Positions 1 through 8,330 of a stretch of DNA of 44,614 nucleotides are shown piece after piece. Below the pieces are notes generated by a model that searched no databases, had not been told where the DNA came from, and saw nothing but the letters and a program-made list of their open reading frames with translations. Origin of the DNA: Dinoroseobacter sp042096155 (GTDB lineage Bacteria; Pseudomonadota; Alphaproteobacteria; Rhodobacterales; Rhodobacteraceae). Every line of letters begins with the position of its first letter. The stretch's first letter is position 1. A program made the position numbers and the translations under genes. The stretch is taken from positions 1-44,614 of the forward strand of contig JBELMC010000009.1 in assembly GCA_042096155.1 (NCBI GenBank), read 5' to 3'.

Positions 1-159
1 CATCGCGACGGGATCCTGCGCAAGGCCGCGCGCAACCGCCCCCTGCGGGCCTCCGAGAAACGGCTCAACGGGCGGATCGCGAAACGCCACCTCCGGGTCG
101 AGCACTGCTTCGGCACGATGAAACGCCTCTTCGGTCCGCACCGCGCGACCCCGTTATAG
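1..159 (+). pseudogene. IS5-family transposase, C-terminal fragment (cut by window edge)
   Basis: Frame 1 is open from the window edge to a TAG at 157-159 and gives 52 residues. It contains RVEHCFGTMKRLFG, the conserved C-terminal DDE region (the R-x2-VE-x3-FG-x-MKR block) of IS5-type transposases. In intact relatives the next residues are a block like ARYFGLAKTHAQMAMTAIA. Here the protein stops right after HRATPL, so the last ~40 residues are missing and the sequence switches to unrelated DNA. The missing tail type is present, displaced, at 8331 and 15553. Whether the 5' part is intact lies outside the window. Confidence 0.75.
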
Positions 160-164
160 CCCAG

Positions 165-430
165 TGTGTCTGACGTCAGACAATCGAACCCTGCGAACCG
201 CATGACATCCAGCCAAACCTTCAGGCGATCCTCAAGCTTTTGATCCGACCGTTCAGGCATTGGCCCAGCAACGGCGCACGGCCTCGTCGTCCGAACGGTC
301 ACTAAAATTTGGATCGATTCAGACCCTGTTCGGTCCGCCAATCCATCAGCCCCGAGATCTTGAGCCGCACATTGTCCGGCCCAAGCCGCCGCATCCCTTC
401 ATGCCAAACCAAGTCCAAAACCGCCCCTCC
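165..430 (-). pseudogene. IS5-family transposase, frameshifted N-terminal remnant
   Basis: Read on the minus strand, this gives MRRLGPDNVRLKISGLMDWR followed by stops, then in another frame SDQKLEDRLKVWLDVMRFAG. The second block is the N-terminal signature of IS5-type transposases (usually GLSDPKLERALKVRLDFM). A sister copy of the same block lies on the plus strand at about 15480-15550, so the two are inverted relative to each other. The remnant also points the opposite way from the C-terminal fragment at 1-159, so the locus was rearranged after insertion. It is non-functional. Confidence 0.65.
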
Positions 431-458
431 GATCCGTCCCAAAATTATAGATCTGTCC

Positions 459-499
459 GGTCAGATGGGGACCCAGCGAATTCTGCAGGGGTCTTTTTA
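459..499 (+). mobile_element. Short IS5-type transposase shred
   Basis: The DNA shares GATGGGGA and CGAATTCTGCAGGGGTCTT, in the same order and spacing, with the transposase fragment at 15190-15405. Its translation (SDGDPANSAGVF) matches PDGESTNSAGVF there. Only about 40 bp are recognisable. Nothing else is identifiable between about 500 and the allA stop codon at 584. Confidence 0.5.
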
Positions 500-583
500 G
501 TCGGTGGTCCCGGTCGCTCCGTTAGCTGTTTAAATGCAATATCAATACCAGCGGATCTGGTTGATGGCTTTGTAGTTCAGATT

Positions 584-1057
584 TCATATTGTGATCGCCA
601 GCGGCTGTTCCAAAACGTGCTCTTGCAGGTTTTGACCGTCGCCAATGCGGTCCAGAACTGCAAAAAGCCCCGATCCTGAGATTGGAGCCAAGACACCGTG
701 CCAGGTATTTCGCGCAATATTGACCGCCTGATTCGGAGCCGCGACAAATGCGGATGCCGTGCCCGGTTCGTCACCTGCATCTGGCGCAACAATAACCAAA
801 AAAGCGCTGTCGCCCATAGGCACAAAACACTGAGAGCCGAGCGGATGACGCTCCAGCAAAGTGCAACGGTACGGCAGATCGCGCAGCTCAGACTGGAAAA
901 AGCTCAGCCCAACCGCACCATCTACAATATCAAAGCTCGCCAGATCGGTATAGCGGCGGCATCTGCCCTCGTTTATTGAAACAAACGGACGGTCGCCGGT
1001 TTCGATCACTTCGCCAAACGGCGCGAAGTTCTGAGGCTTGATTGGGGTTGCGATCAT
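584..1057 (-). CDS. allA: Ureidoglycolate lyase
   Basis: This 157-residue protein splits (S)-ureidoglycolate into glyoxylate and urea, the last step of allantoin degradation in the cytoplasm. The sequence begins with the family-typical I-x-P-x-x-F-A-P-F-G-E-V-I motif (residues ~7-20) and includes a central ERHPLGSQCFVPM block near the cupin-type active site and a NIARNTWHGVLAPI block near the C-terminus. The length is normal for the family. Its start codon overlaps the allE stop by ATGA, so it is the promoter-distal gene of a coupled puuE-uraD/allE/allA operon. IS debris begins just beyond its 3' end. Confidence 0.93.
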   Translation of the reverse strand: MIATPIKPQNFAPFGEVIETGDRPFVSINEGRCRRYTDLASFDIVDGAVGLSFFQSELRDLPYRCTLLERHPLGSQCFVPMGDSAFLVIVAPDAGDEPGTASAFVAAPNQAVNIARNTWHGVLAPISGSGLFAVLDRIGDGQNLQEHVLEQPLAITI

Positions 1058-1881
1058 CTAAATGGGCTATCCATCGCTGCGTGCCTGTTCACGTCTTTAT
1101 ACAGTAAATAACTGAACCGTCCCGGGCCCCCAGCGTAACAGGCTTGCGGACAAAAGGCGCGTAACCACATGAAATCACCAGCCTCGACTTCAACCCAGTC
1201 TTTGTTCAGACGGTACACGGCTTTGCCTTCCAGCACATAGAGCCCGTGTTCCATCACATGTGTTTCAGCAAACGGAATGCAGGCGCCGGGCTCGAATGTA
1301 ACAATGTTCACATGCATGTCGTGGCGCATATCCGCAGGGTCAACAAACCGGGTTGTCGCCCAGCGTCCCTCTGTGTCCGGCATCACATTCGGTACCATTT
1401 TAGATCGATCGGTGATCAAGATGTCGGGGTGGTCCAATCCATCGACTGCTTGATATCGCTTGCGGATCCAGTGGAATCGCGCGGGTGTATCGCTGGGGTT
1501 GTTTACCTGCCAAATCGTTTCGCTTGGAATATAAGCATAACCGCCTTCTGAGAGGTGATGGATCTCGTTGTTCAAGACAAGCGATAGGGTCCCATGAGTG
1601 ATAAACAAAACACTTTGGACGGTCGCGTCTGGCTCAGGTCGCTCACTGCCGCCACCTGGGGCAACTTCCATGATATATTGCGAAAATGTCTCGGCGAAAC
1701 CTGTTAGCGGACGTGCCAAAATCCATGCGCGTGTTCCTGCCCAGAACGGAAAGGTGCTTGTAACGATATCCATCATCGTGCCTCGCGGGATTACGGCATA
1801 GGCGTCTGTGAATATTGCGCGATCGGTGACGATCTGGCTTTGGGGCGGATGGCCCCCGTGGGGGGCGTAATACTGTGTCAT
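1054..1881 (-). CDS. allE: (S)-ureidoglycine aminohydrolase (bicupin)
   Basis: This 275-residue protein hydrolyses (S)-ureidoglycine to ureidoglycolate and ammonia. It has two cupin halves. The N-terminal one contains GGGSERPEPDATVQSVLFI and ITHGTL; the C-terminal one contains FEPGACIPFAETHVMEHGLYVLEGK, whose histidines and glutamate are the likely Mn-binding set. The family call rests on this bicupin arrangement plus context: ATGA overlaps with puuE-uraD upstream and allA downstream. The enzyme that makes its substrate from allantoate (allantoate amidohydrolase) is absent from the window. Confidence 0.9.
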   Translation of the reverse strand: MTQYYAPHGGHPPQSQIVTDRAIFTDAYAVIPRGTMMDIVTSTFPFWAGTRAWILARPLTGFAETFSQYIMEVAPGGGSERPEPDATVQSVLFITHGTLSLVLNNEIHHLSEGGYAYIPSETIWQVNNPSDTPARFHWIRKRYQAVDGLDHPDILITDRSKMVPNVMPDTEGRWATTRFVDPADMRHDMHVNIVTFEPGACIPFAETHVMEHGLYVLEGKAVYRLNKDWVEVEAGDFMWLRAFCPQACYAGGPGRFSYLLYKDVNRHAAMDSPFR

Positions 1882-3299
1882 GATGTCACCAAATCCGTCA
1901 GTCTATGAAACGCGATCCGCTCCACCTGATAGCAGGCCTGCGCGAATTCGACGTCGCGTGCGGCGTTCAATCGCGTTTGAAATGCCTCCATGATACTGGA
2001 TTTGTCATAATCGCGAACAGCGATAATAAATGGAAAGCCGAACTTTTCAAAATACGCAGCGTTCATTTGGTTGAAAAGGCGACGTTCAGCATCTGTCAAT
2101 GTGTCTAACTTGGCTGAGGCTTGCTCGAAGGTCGACTCTTTGGTCAACCGTTTGGCCTGTGCCAACTTGCCCGCCAAATCCGGGTGAGCAGTCAATACGC
2201 TCAAGCGTTCGGACTCGGACGCAGTGCGGAAAATCCGACACAAAGCATTATGCATCCCCGCTGCACAATTATGGGCCGGGCTAAGCTCTAGGGCATGGGC
2301 GCGCTCAGCGATCCAGGGGGCATGCTCAAAAATGCCGCCAAACGTACCAACAAATGTTTCGTGGTCCATTTCCGACGGCTTAATCGCCACAGGCGCAGGA
2401 CGATGATATTCGTGCCAATGCGCCGCAATATCGATGCGTCGCGCAACCCAGATGTCGTCGAAGCCCGCGATATAATCCAAAAATCGTTTCAAAGCAGCCA
2501 AACGACCGGGACGTCCGATAATGCGGCAATGCAGGCCGATCGACATCATCTTGGCCGCGCCCGCCTGGCCTTCGGCGTAAAGCACATCAAAACTGTCTTT
2601 CAAATAGCTAAAAAACTGCTCGCCCGCGTTGAAGCCTTGCGCTGTTGCAAACCTCATGTCGTTGGCATCCAAGGTGTAAGGGATCACGAGCTGATCATGT
2701 GTACCAATGCGCGACCAATAAGGTAAATCATCCGCATAACTGTCGGAAACATAGTCAAAACTGCCATCTTCAGCGATCAAACGCACTGTATTTTCCGAGC
2801 ATCGGCCAGTATACCATCCGCGTGGGGCGCTGCCAGTGACGGCATAGTGCAGCTCTTTGGCCTGGTTTATGTGCGCGCGTTCTTCTTCAGGTGCAAAATC
2901 CTTGTACTCGATCCATTTCAAGCCATGACTTGCGATTTCCCATTCAGCTGCAAGCATCGCCGCCACTTGCTCGGGCGCACGGGCCAGGGCGGTTGCCACA
3001 CCGTAAACAGTGACAGGCATGTTCATCGAGGTGAACAAACGGTGCAAACGCCAAAATCCTGCCCGGGCACCGTATTCGTACATCGATTCCATGTTCCAGT
3101 GACGTTGATCAGGCCATGGCGCGGCACCGACAACTTCGGATAAAAACGCCTCGGATGCGGCGTCGCCATGTAGAAGGCAGTTTTCGCCGCCCTCCTCATA
3201 ATTGATTACAAATTGTACGGCGATCTTGGCGGTGTTCGGCCAACTCACTTGAGGTGGCGTTTCACCATACCCTCGCATATCACGGACATAACGCTGCAT
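1878..3299 (-). CDS. puuE: Fused allantoinase (PuuE) and OHCU decarboxylase (UraD)
   Basis: This is a two-domain protein of 473 residues. The first ~305 residues are a polysaccharide-deacetylase-type allantoinase (RYVRDMRGYGETPP, NYEEGGENCLLHGDAASEA, SHGLKW), which opens allantoin to allantoate. From about residue 311 a UraD domain follows (HPDLAGKLA with the catalytic His, and EKFGFPFIIAVR), which decarboxylates OHCU to S-allantoin. The two steps are consecutive, so the fusion may aid hand-over. I chose the start at 3299, not an upstream ATG at 3326, because AGAGG lies 5 nt before it and family members begin at this point. It is first in the operon with allE and allA, and divergent from uraH. 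Confidence 0.93.
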   Translation of the reverse strand: MQRYVRDMRGYGETPPQVSWPNTAKIAVQFVINYEEGGENCLLHGDAASEAFLSEVVGAAPWPDQRHWNMESMYEYGARAGFWRLHRLFTSMNMPVTVYGVATALARAPEQVAAMLAAEWEIASHGLKWIEYKDFAPEEERAHINQAKELHYAVTGSAPRGWYTGRCSENTVRLIAEDGSFDYVSDSYADDLPYWSRIGTHDQLVIPYTLDANDMRFATAQGFNAGEQFFSYLKDSFDVLYAEGQAGAAKMMSIGLHCRIIGRPGRLAALKRFLDYIAGFDDIWVARRIDIAAHWHEYHRPAPVAIKPSEMDHETFVGTFGGIFEHAPWIAERAHALELSPAHNCAAGMHNALCRIFRTASESERLSVLTAHPDLAGKLAQAKRLTKESTFEQASAKLDTLTDAERRLFNQMNAAYFEKFGFPFIIAVRDYDKSSIMEAFQTRLNAARDVEFAQACYQVERIAFHRLTDLVTS

Positions 3300-3423
3300 G
3301 TGGACCTCTGTTTGAAATTTACTCATCGCCTAAACCAACATGAAATCCAAGTCTTTATGCACTGAACCATTTTCACATCTGCAACAATGGCGCATCAAGG
3401 GCCGAAAGCACCAGGAGACACCT

Positions 3424-3768
3424 ATGTCTGGATATCTGACCACCCACGTTCTTGATACGGCAAAAGGCCAGCCCGCCTCCGGATTGCGGATCGAGCTCTT
3501 CCATTTGACAGATGCCGCGCGTGAGCTGCTTGCAGATGTGACGACCAACACCGATGGCCGCACGGATGGGCCTGTTTTGCCGACTGATGCATTCGCGCTG
3601 GGCACTTATGAACTGGTTTTCCATGCGGGCGTTTATTTCCGCGCAAATGATCAGCCAGATTTGTTCCTTGATGTCATTCCGCTGCGGTTCAAAATGATGG
3701 AAAACGACCATTATCACGTGCCACTTTTGCTCTCGCCCTTTAGTTTCAGCACCTATCGCGGCAGCTAG
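3424..3768 (+). CDS. uraH: 5-hydroxyisourate hydrolase (transthyretin-like)
   Basis: This 114-residue protein hydrolyses 5-hydroxyisourate, the product of urate oxidation, to OHCU. It opens with LTTHVLDTAKGQPA, holding the family's N-terminal active-site His, and ends in YRGS, the C-terminal tetrapeptide that separates HIU hydrolases from transthyretin. HYHVPLLLSPFSFSTYRGS completes the active site. The start at 3424 is set by AGGAG at 3413-3417; an in-frame ATG at 3340 lacks a binding site. It diverges from puuE-uraD, whose UraD domain uses its product, and precedes puuD on the same strand. Confidence 0.95.
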   Translation: MSGYLTTHVLDTAKGQPASGLRIELFHLTDAARELLADVTTNTDGRTDGPVLPTDAFALGTYELVFHAGVYFRANDQPDLFLDVIPLRFKMMENDHYHVPLLLSPFSFSTYRGS

Positions 3769-4061
3769 GCCGGTTCGCACATATCGATTTTTTTTGGGCG
3801 ACCATGTTCGTTCATTGCCCAGCCTGTCTGCAACGCGCCAACCCGCGACGACACCACCGCCTCAGACACCCGTCGGTCTGTAACTGTGGTGGACATGGTT
3901 TCAAGCGCGGGCACCTTGGCACTGTGCCGACACTTTGGTGTTGATCCTAAAGTTTCAGGCGTCACGATGAGAAAATTCTTGAATTTGACCGGGCCAAACT
4001 GGACGTATCAAAAAGTGATAAATCTGGATAGCCTTCCCCAGAATATTCGAGAGGATCAAGA
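3769..4061 (+). other. Gap between uraH and puuD, no gene seen
   Basis: There are 293 bases without a supportable gene. Two short open frames (3886-4080 plus, 3765-3965 minus) show no recognisable family and overlap each other. The only clear signal is the puuD ribosome binding site GAGAGG at 4049-4054. puuD could be read from uraH or from its own promoter; the sequence does not decide. Confidence 0.5.
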
Positions 4062-5342
4062 ATGTACGACTTGGCCGTAATGACGGATTGGCTTGCGTTT
4101 GCAGTGCGCTGGTTGCATGTGATCACAGCCATGGCATGGATCGGATCATCGTTCTATTTCATTGCGCTGGATTTGGGTTTGCGTAAGGGACCTCATTTGC
4201 CTGCCGGGGCGCATGGCGAGGAATGGCAGGTTCATGGGGGCGGATTCTATCATATTCAAAAATATCTTGTTGCGCCGGAGAACATGCCAAACCACCTGAC
4301 TTGGTTTAAGTGGGAAAGTTACACGACATGGCTGTCAGGCGCGGCCTTGCTGATGCTTGTCTATTGGATGGGCGCGGAGATGTTCCTAATCGATTACGAC
4401 AAGATCGAACTGAGCGCGTGGCAAGCGATCGTTATATCGGCCGGTTCGTTGACCATTGGCTGGCTGTGCTATGACGCCATGTGCAAAAGCCCTCTGGGCA
4501 GGCACCCGACAGCTTTGATGGTGATTTTGTTTGGTATGCTTGTCGGAATGTCATGGGGTTATAACCAAATCTTCACCGGCCGCGCAGCCCTGCTTCATCT
4601 GGGGGCATTCACCGCGACGATTATGACTGCAAATGTGTTTTTCATCATCATGCCGAACCAGCGGATTGTCGTGAAAGATCTGCAAGAGGGTCGGGCGCCG
4701 CACGCAAAATATGGCAAAATCGCAAAACTGCGCTCGACCCATAACAATTATCTGACCCTGCCCGTCATCTTTTTGATGTTATCGAACCACTATCCTCTGG
4801 CATTCGCCACTGACAACGCATGGATCATTGCGTGTTTGGTGTTCCTAATGGGCGTTTCAATCCGCCATTACTTTAATTCGATGCATGCCCGCAATGGCGA
4901 GCCGACCTGGACCTGGGTTGTAACCGGCCTTCTGTTCGTTGCGATTATGTGGTTGTCGTCGCGCCCCATATCCGACGGATATAGCTCAGAAGTCGAGGAG
5001 GCCGCCGCGATGCCACCTCATCTGGAACATGTCGTGGCCTCTGATGGATTTGGCGAGATACGCGACATCGTCTTGGGGCGGTGCTCCATGTGTCACAATA
5101 TCGAGCCCAACTGGGACGGCATCCATTGGCCGCCAAAAGCTGTGCGCTTGGAGACGGATCGGCTTATCGCGCAGCATGCAAGGTCAATCTACCTGCATGC
5201 GGGCCTGAGCCGCGCAATGCCGCCAGGCAATATCACATGGATGGAAGACGCTGAGCGCGCTCGCATTGTGCGCTGGTACCGCGATATGCGCGCAGCGGAT
5301 CGGCGAACTGCCTTGGTGGACAGACCGGATATTGCTGACTGA
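4062..5342 (+). CDS. puuD: Membrane urate oxidase/hydroxylase with cytochrome c domain
   Basis: This 426-residue protein oxidises urate to 5-hydroxyisourate and passes electrons to a fused cytochrome. The N-terminal ~310 residues are a multi-spanning membrane domain (WLHVITAMAWIGSSFYFIALD; later YNQIFTGRAALLHLGAFTATIM; FFIIMPNQR). The C-terminal part carries a haem c site, C341-S-M-C344-H345, and a candidate axial Met at M386 in AMPPGN. The start at 4062 has GAGAGG 7 nt upstream; an internal Met at codon 7 is the alternative. It replaces soluble urate oxidase and hands its product to the neighbouring uraH. Confidence 0.93.
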   Translation: MYDLAVMTDWLAFAVRWLHVITAMAWIGSSFYFIALDLGLRKGPHLPAGAHGEEWQVHGGGFYHIQKYLVAPENMPNHLTWFKWESYTTWLSGAALLMLVYWMGAEMFLIDYDKIELSAWQAIVISAGSLTIGWLCYDAMCKSPLGRHPTALMVILFGMLVGMSWGYNQIFTGRAALLHLGAFTATIMTANVFFIIMPNQRIVVKDLQEGRAPHAKYGKIAKLRSTHNNYLTLPVIFLMLSNHYPLAFATDNAWIIACLVFLMGVSIRHYFNSMHARNGEPTWTWVVTGLLFVAIMWLSSRPISDGYSSEVEEAAAMPPHLEHVVASDGFGEIRDIVLGRCSMCHNIEPNWDGIHWPPKAVRLETDRLIAQHARSIYLHAGLSRAMPPGNITWMEDAERARIVRWYRDMRAADRRTALVDRPDIAD

Positions 5343-5410
5343 AATTATCAGCCTAAGCCGCAAAAGACGCCAGCAAATCCTTGGCAGAGTTGTTGCGGCA
5401 ACCATTCCCC
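5343..5410 (+). other. Leader between puuD and the copper promoter
   Basis: This is a short non-coding stretch after the puuD stop codon. I see no clear terminator hairpin in it. Confidence 0.3.
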
Positions 5411-5441
5411 TTGACCTTCCGGCCCCTGCAGAACTTAACTG
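5411..5441 (+). promoter_or_regulatory. CueR/HmrR-type (MerR family) promoter of copA
   Basis: A -35 box TTGACC (5411-5416) and a -10 box TAACTG (5436-5441) are separated by 19 bp, the overlong spacer typical of MerR-family promoters. The left operator half ACCTTCC is identical to that of classic copA promoters. The right half (CAGAACT where GGAAGGT is usual) is degenerate. It lies about 32 nt upstream of the ATPase start codon. That a CueR/HmrR protein untwists it in response to Cu(I) is inferred; no such regulator gene is in the window. Confidence 0.7.
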
Positions 5442-5473
5442 AGCAATCAGTCCAACTCCAATAAGGCTGGCAC

Positions 5474-7711
5474 ATGTCGCAACAGTTCGATTTTTCAATT
5501 TCTGGCTTGCACTGCGCTTCCTGCGTTGGACGGGCGGAACGGGTCATACAGGCGATAAATGGCGTCACTGACGTTTCAGTGAACTTGGCAACCAAACGCG
5601 CCACCGTAACGGGCGAGGGGCGTAATCTTGTTCAGCATATCACTGTTGCTCTCCACAAAGCGGGCTATCCTGGGACGCCAATCGGCGAAGATGCTGTGAC
5701 TTTTGACGACCGTGAAACAACGTCCGAACTTAAACGTAACACTTTGATAGCGGCTGGGTTAACGGCGCCGGTCTTTGCTCTGGAAATGGGGAGCCATCTC
5801 ATACCCGCAATACACCACTGGGTCCTTCATCAGCTTGGCACAGCGACCAGTTGGTGGATTCAGGCGATCTTGACCACACTCATCTTGGCTGGTCCGGGTC
5901 AGGTCTTCTATCGCAAAGGTCTGCCTGCTTTGACCCGCGGCGCGCCCGATATGAACGCGCTGGTGGTGTTGGGAGCCTCGGCAGCTTATTTGTTTTCGGT
6001 GGGAATGCTTCTGGACATTCCGATTCTCCGCGACAGTACAAAATCGGTCTACTTTGAGTCCGCCGCCGTCATCGTCACGTTCATTCTGTTTGGCAGATGG
6101 CTAGAGGCCCGTGCAAAAGGCCAGGCAGGGGCCGCGATTCAAGGATTGCTGAACCTGAAAGCCAAGACAGCGCGCGTGATCGAAGATGGAGCGCCCAAAG
6201 ATGTACCAATTGCACAGATCGTGCTGGGCGACATCGTTTTGGCGCGCCCCGGCGAACGGTTTGCTGTCGATGGCGAGATCACCAGCGGCACCTCTTGGGT
6301 GGATGAAAGCATGATCACGGGCGAGCCTCTCACCATAGAGAAAACGATTGGGGATCCGGTTGTGGCTGGCACAATCAATGGCAATGGCGCCTTGCAATAC
6401 CGGGCAACAGCCATCGGCGCACACACACAGCTTTCTCAGATCATCCGTATGGTGCAGGACGCGCAAGGCGCCAAGCTGCCGATCCAAGCTTTGGCAGACC
6501 GGGTTACCAATGTATTCGTTCCGATTGTAATTGCGATTGCCATCTCCACGGGACTGAGTTGGCTGGCATTTGGTGGCACATCAGATCTGGGGCCAGCACT
6601 GATCGCCAGCGTCTCGGTTTTGATCATTGCCTGTCCTTGTGCAATGGGACTTGCCACGCCCACGTCAATTCTCGTCGGAACCGGCCGCGCGGCACAGCTT
6701 GGGGTGTTGTTCCGTAGAGGAGAAGCGCTACAAAATCTTGAAAATACGAAGATTATTGCATTCGACAAGACAGGCACTTTGACAGAGGGTGCACCGGTGG
6801 TGACTTCTGTGCAGGTTATAGAAGGAACGTCGCGGGACGAGGCCCTGGCCCTTGCAGCACTGCTGGAACAACAATCAGAACATCCGTTGGCCCAAGCCAT
6901 TGTCAAGCGCGCTGTGGGCCTTGCACCGGCGGCGGGTCGGGCCGAGAACATAACGGCCCATCCCGGTTTGGGAATCGAGGCCAAGATTGACGGCCAGATC
7001 ATACGTGTTGGCGCAGATCGGTTCATGCAATCTGTTGGCATCACCTTTGAGAATCTGAAGTCTACGGCCGAAAAATTCGCTAAAAATGGTGAAACCCCGG
7101 TTTTTATCGCGGTGGATAAAACTTGCATTGGCGTGCTTGGCATTTCTGATCCGATCAAGACCTACGCACGCGCAACAGTGCAAGCGCTCAAGTCCAACGG
7201 ACTGGCCGTCGCAATAATCACGGGAGATTCCAACAAGACTGCTGAGACAGTTGCTCAACGCCTTGGAATCGCGACCGTGATAGCCGAAGTTTTGCCCGGT
7301 GAAAAACTGGCTGCAATCCATCATTTGCGCAAAATTTACGGCCCGGTCACTTTTGTTGGCGACGGTATCAATGATGCTCCTGCCTTGGCCGAAGCGGAGA
7401 CTGGCATTTCGATTGGGCGCGGTTCAGATGTCGCCATCGAAACCGCCGATATTGTTTTGATGTCAGACAACCCCAGAGCTGTTCTTGAGGCGCTGGCCCT
7501 TTCCAAAGCCGTGATGCGAAACATTCGCCAGAATCTCTTTTGGGCTTTTGCCTATAACGTGGCGCTCATTCCGGTGGCGGCAGGTGTATTTTTTCCTGCG
7601 TTTGGCCTTTTGTTGTCTCCAATGCTTGCGGCTGGTGCAATGGCGCTGTCTTCCGTCTTTGTAATCACAAATGCGCTTCGGTTGCGCGCATGCTCAATCG
7701 AAGGGACATGA
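5474..7711 (+). CDS. copA: Cu(I)-exporting P1B-type ATPase
   Basis: This 745-residue protein pumps Cu(I) out of the cytoplasm using ATP. One heavy-metal-binding domain is at the N-terminus (GLHCASC, Cys14 and Cys17). The translocation Cys-Pro-Cys is at 387-389 (IACPCAMGLATPTS). The phosphorylated Asp is D431 in DKTGTLTEG. SEHPLAQAI (nucleotide domain) and GDGINDAPAL (hinge) follow. The last helices carry YN (in AYNVALIP) and MALSSV (MxxSS), the Cu(I)-specific residues of the P1B-1 class. It stands alone behind a MerR-type promoter. The right flank is IS debris starting about 130 bp after the stop. Confidence 0.93.
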   Translation: MSQQFDFSISGLHCASCVGRAERVIQAINGVTDVSVNLATKRATVTGEGRNLVQHITVALHKAGYPGTPIGEDAVTFDDRETTSELKRNTLIAAGLTAPVFALEMGSHLIPAIHHWVLHQLGTATSWWIQAILTTLILAGPGQVFYRKGLPALTRGAPDMNALVVLGASAAYLFSVGMLLDIPILRDSTKSVYFESAAVIVTFILFGRWLEARAKGQAGAAIQGLLNLKAKTARVIEDGAPKDVPIAQIVLGDIVLARPGERFAVDGEITSGTSWVDESMITGEPLTIEKTIGDPVVAGTINGNGALQYRATAIGAHTQLSQIIRMVQDAQGAKLPIQALADRVTNVFVPIVIAIAISTGLSWLAFGGTSDLGPALIASVSVLIIACPCAMGLATPTSILVGTGRAAQLGVLFRRGEALQNLENTKIIAFDKTGTLTEGAPVVTSVQVIEGTSRDEALALAALLEQQSEHPLAQAIVKRAVGLAPAAGRAENITAHPGLGIEAKIDGQIIRVGADRFMQSVGITFENLKSTAEKFAKNGETPVFIAVDKTCIGVLGISDPIKTYARATVQALKSNGLAVAIITGDSNKTAETVAQRLGIATVIAEVLPGEKLAAIHHLRKIYGPVTFVGDGINDAPALAEAETGISIGRGSDVAIETADIVLMSDNPRAVLEALALSKAVMRNIRQNLFWAFAYNVALIPVAAGVFFPAFGLLLSPMLAAGAMALSSVFVITNALRLRACSIEGT

Positions 7712-7843
7712 CGATAGACATTTAAAGCGGCATTTTGAAAAACAAGCCAGCTCATTGTAGCAAGCCTATTCGAATTCTCGCCCACATGTCTGATCCCCCC
7801 AATTTGATGCTGTGAGCCTTTGGTTGGAATGGAAAGAAGCCCT

Positions 7844-8170
7844 ATGGGACAAATGCGTTACGGGGGACCAAGACCACGCAAGCTGTCAGAGCAGCCATAA
7901 TCCGCTACGCGCGTTGGCAGGCGATGGCGCCGCAATCTGCAGAGAAGCGCGGGGTTTGATCTGGGAGCTGAGCCGCGCGTTTGGGATCCACCCCAAGACA
8001 GTGGCAAAGTGGCTTAAACGTCAGACGGTTTAGGATCAGAAGACCGGGCCGAGGGAGCCGCATTTCGGTGGCACATGTTGCGGGCGCTGGAGAATTGCTT
8101 CTATTTGCAAAGCTCCCGACTTGATCTGACATTTCTGCTCTTACTGAGCGCAACAAAGCGTGTCGATTAA
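7844..8170 (+). pseudogene. IS481-type transposase remnant, N-terminal region
   Basis: It starts MGQMRYGG and goes on, across several frameshifts and stops, through a helix-turn-helix block (LSRAFGIHPKTVAKWLKR) and a block resembling FRRHTLLPLDDCLYALQ (here FRWHMLRALENCFYLQ). These are successive N-terminal landmarks of one IS481-type transposase group. The order and spacing are kept, but at least two frameshifts are needed to read through. The DDE catalytic core is missing. It is a decayed insertion sequence, not a gene. Confidence 0.7.
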
Positions 8171-8193
8171 GAAGAAGGTGTCAAGAGAAGATC

Positions 8194-8330
8194 ATGAAGC
8201 CGAATCTGGGGCGGTTGGAACTTGCCAAGCCGCTTGGGTCCGTTTCACAGGCCTGCAAAGTGATGGGGTACAGCATGAACAGGCTTTACAGGTTCAAGGC
8301 GTTGTGCACGCAGGGTGTCAAGCGGTTCGC
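8194..8330 (+). pseudogene. Second IS481-type transposase fragment (helix-turn-helix start)
   Basis: The translation MKPNLGRLELAKPLG followed by VSQACKVMGYSMNRLYRFKAL matches the N-terminus of a different IS481-group transposase (usually ...NVSQACKVMGYSRDSFYRFKELY). The match stops near 8330, where the sequence passes directly into the C-terminal part of an IS5 transposase. The overlapping 98-codon open frame (8160-8456) is therefore a chimera of two dead elements. Confidence 0.7.

Noticed and set aside
3765..4080. Opposing short frames in the uraH-puuD gap
   Set aside because: They overlap each other, lack ribosome binding sites and family matches, and one runs into puuD in another frame.
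4118..4127. A third TGTGATCACA palindrome, inside puuD
   Set aside because: It is a single copy within conserved puuD codons (HVITA), without the 21-bp partner or flanking match, so it is most likely chance.
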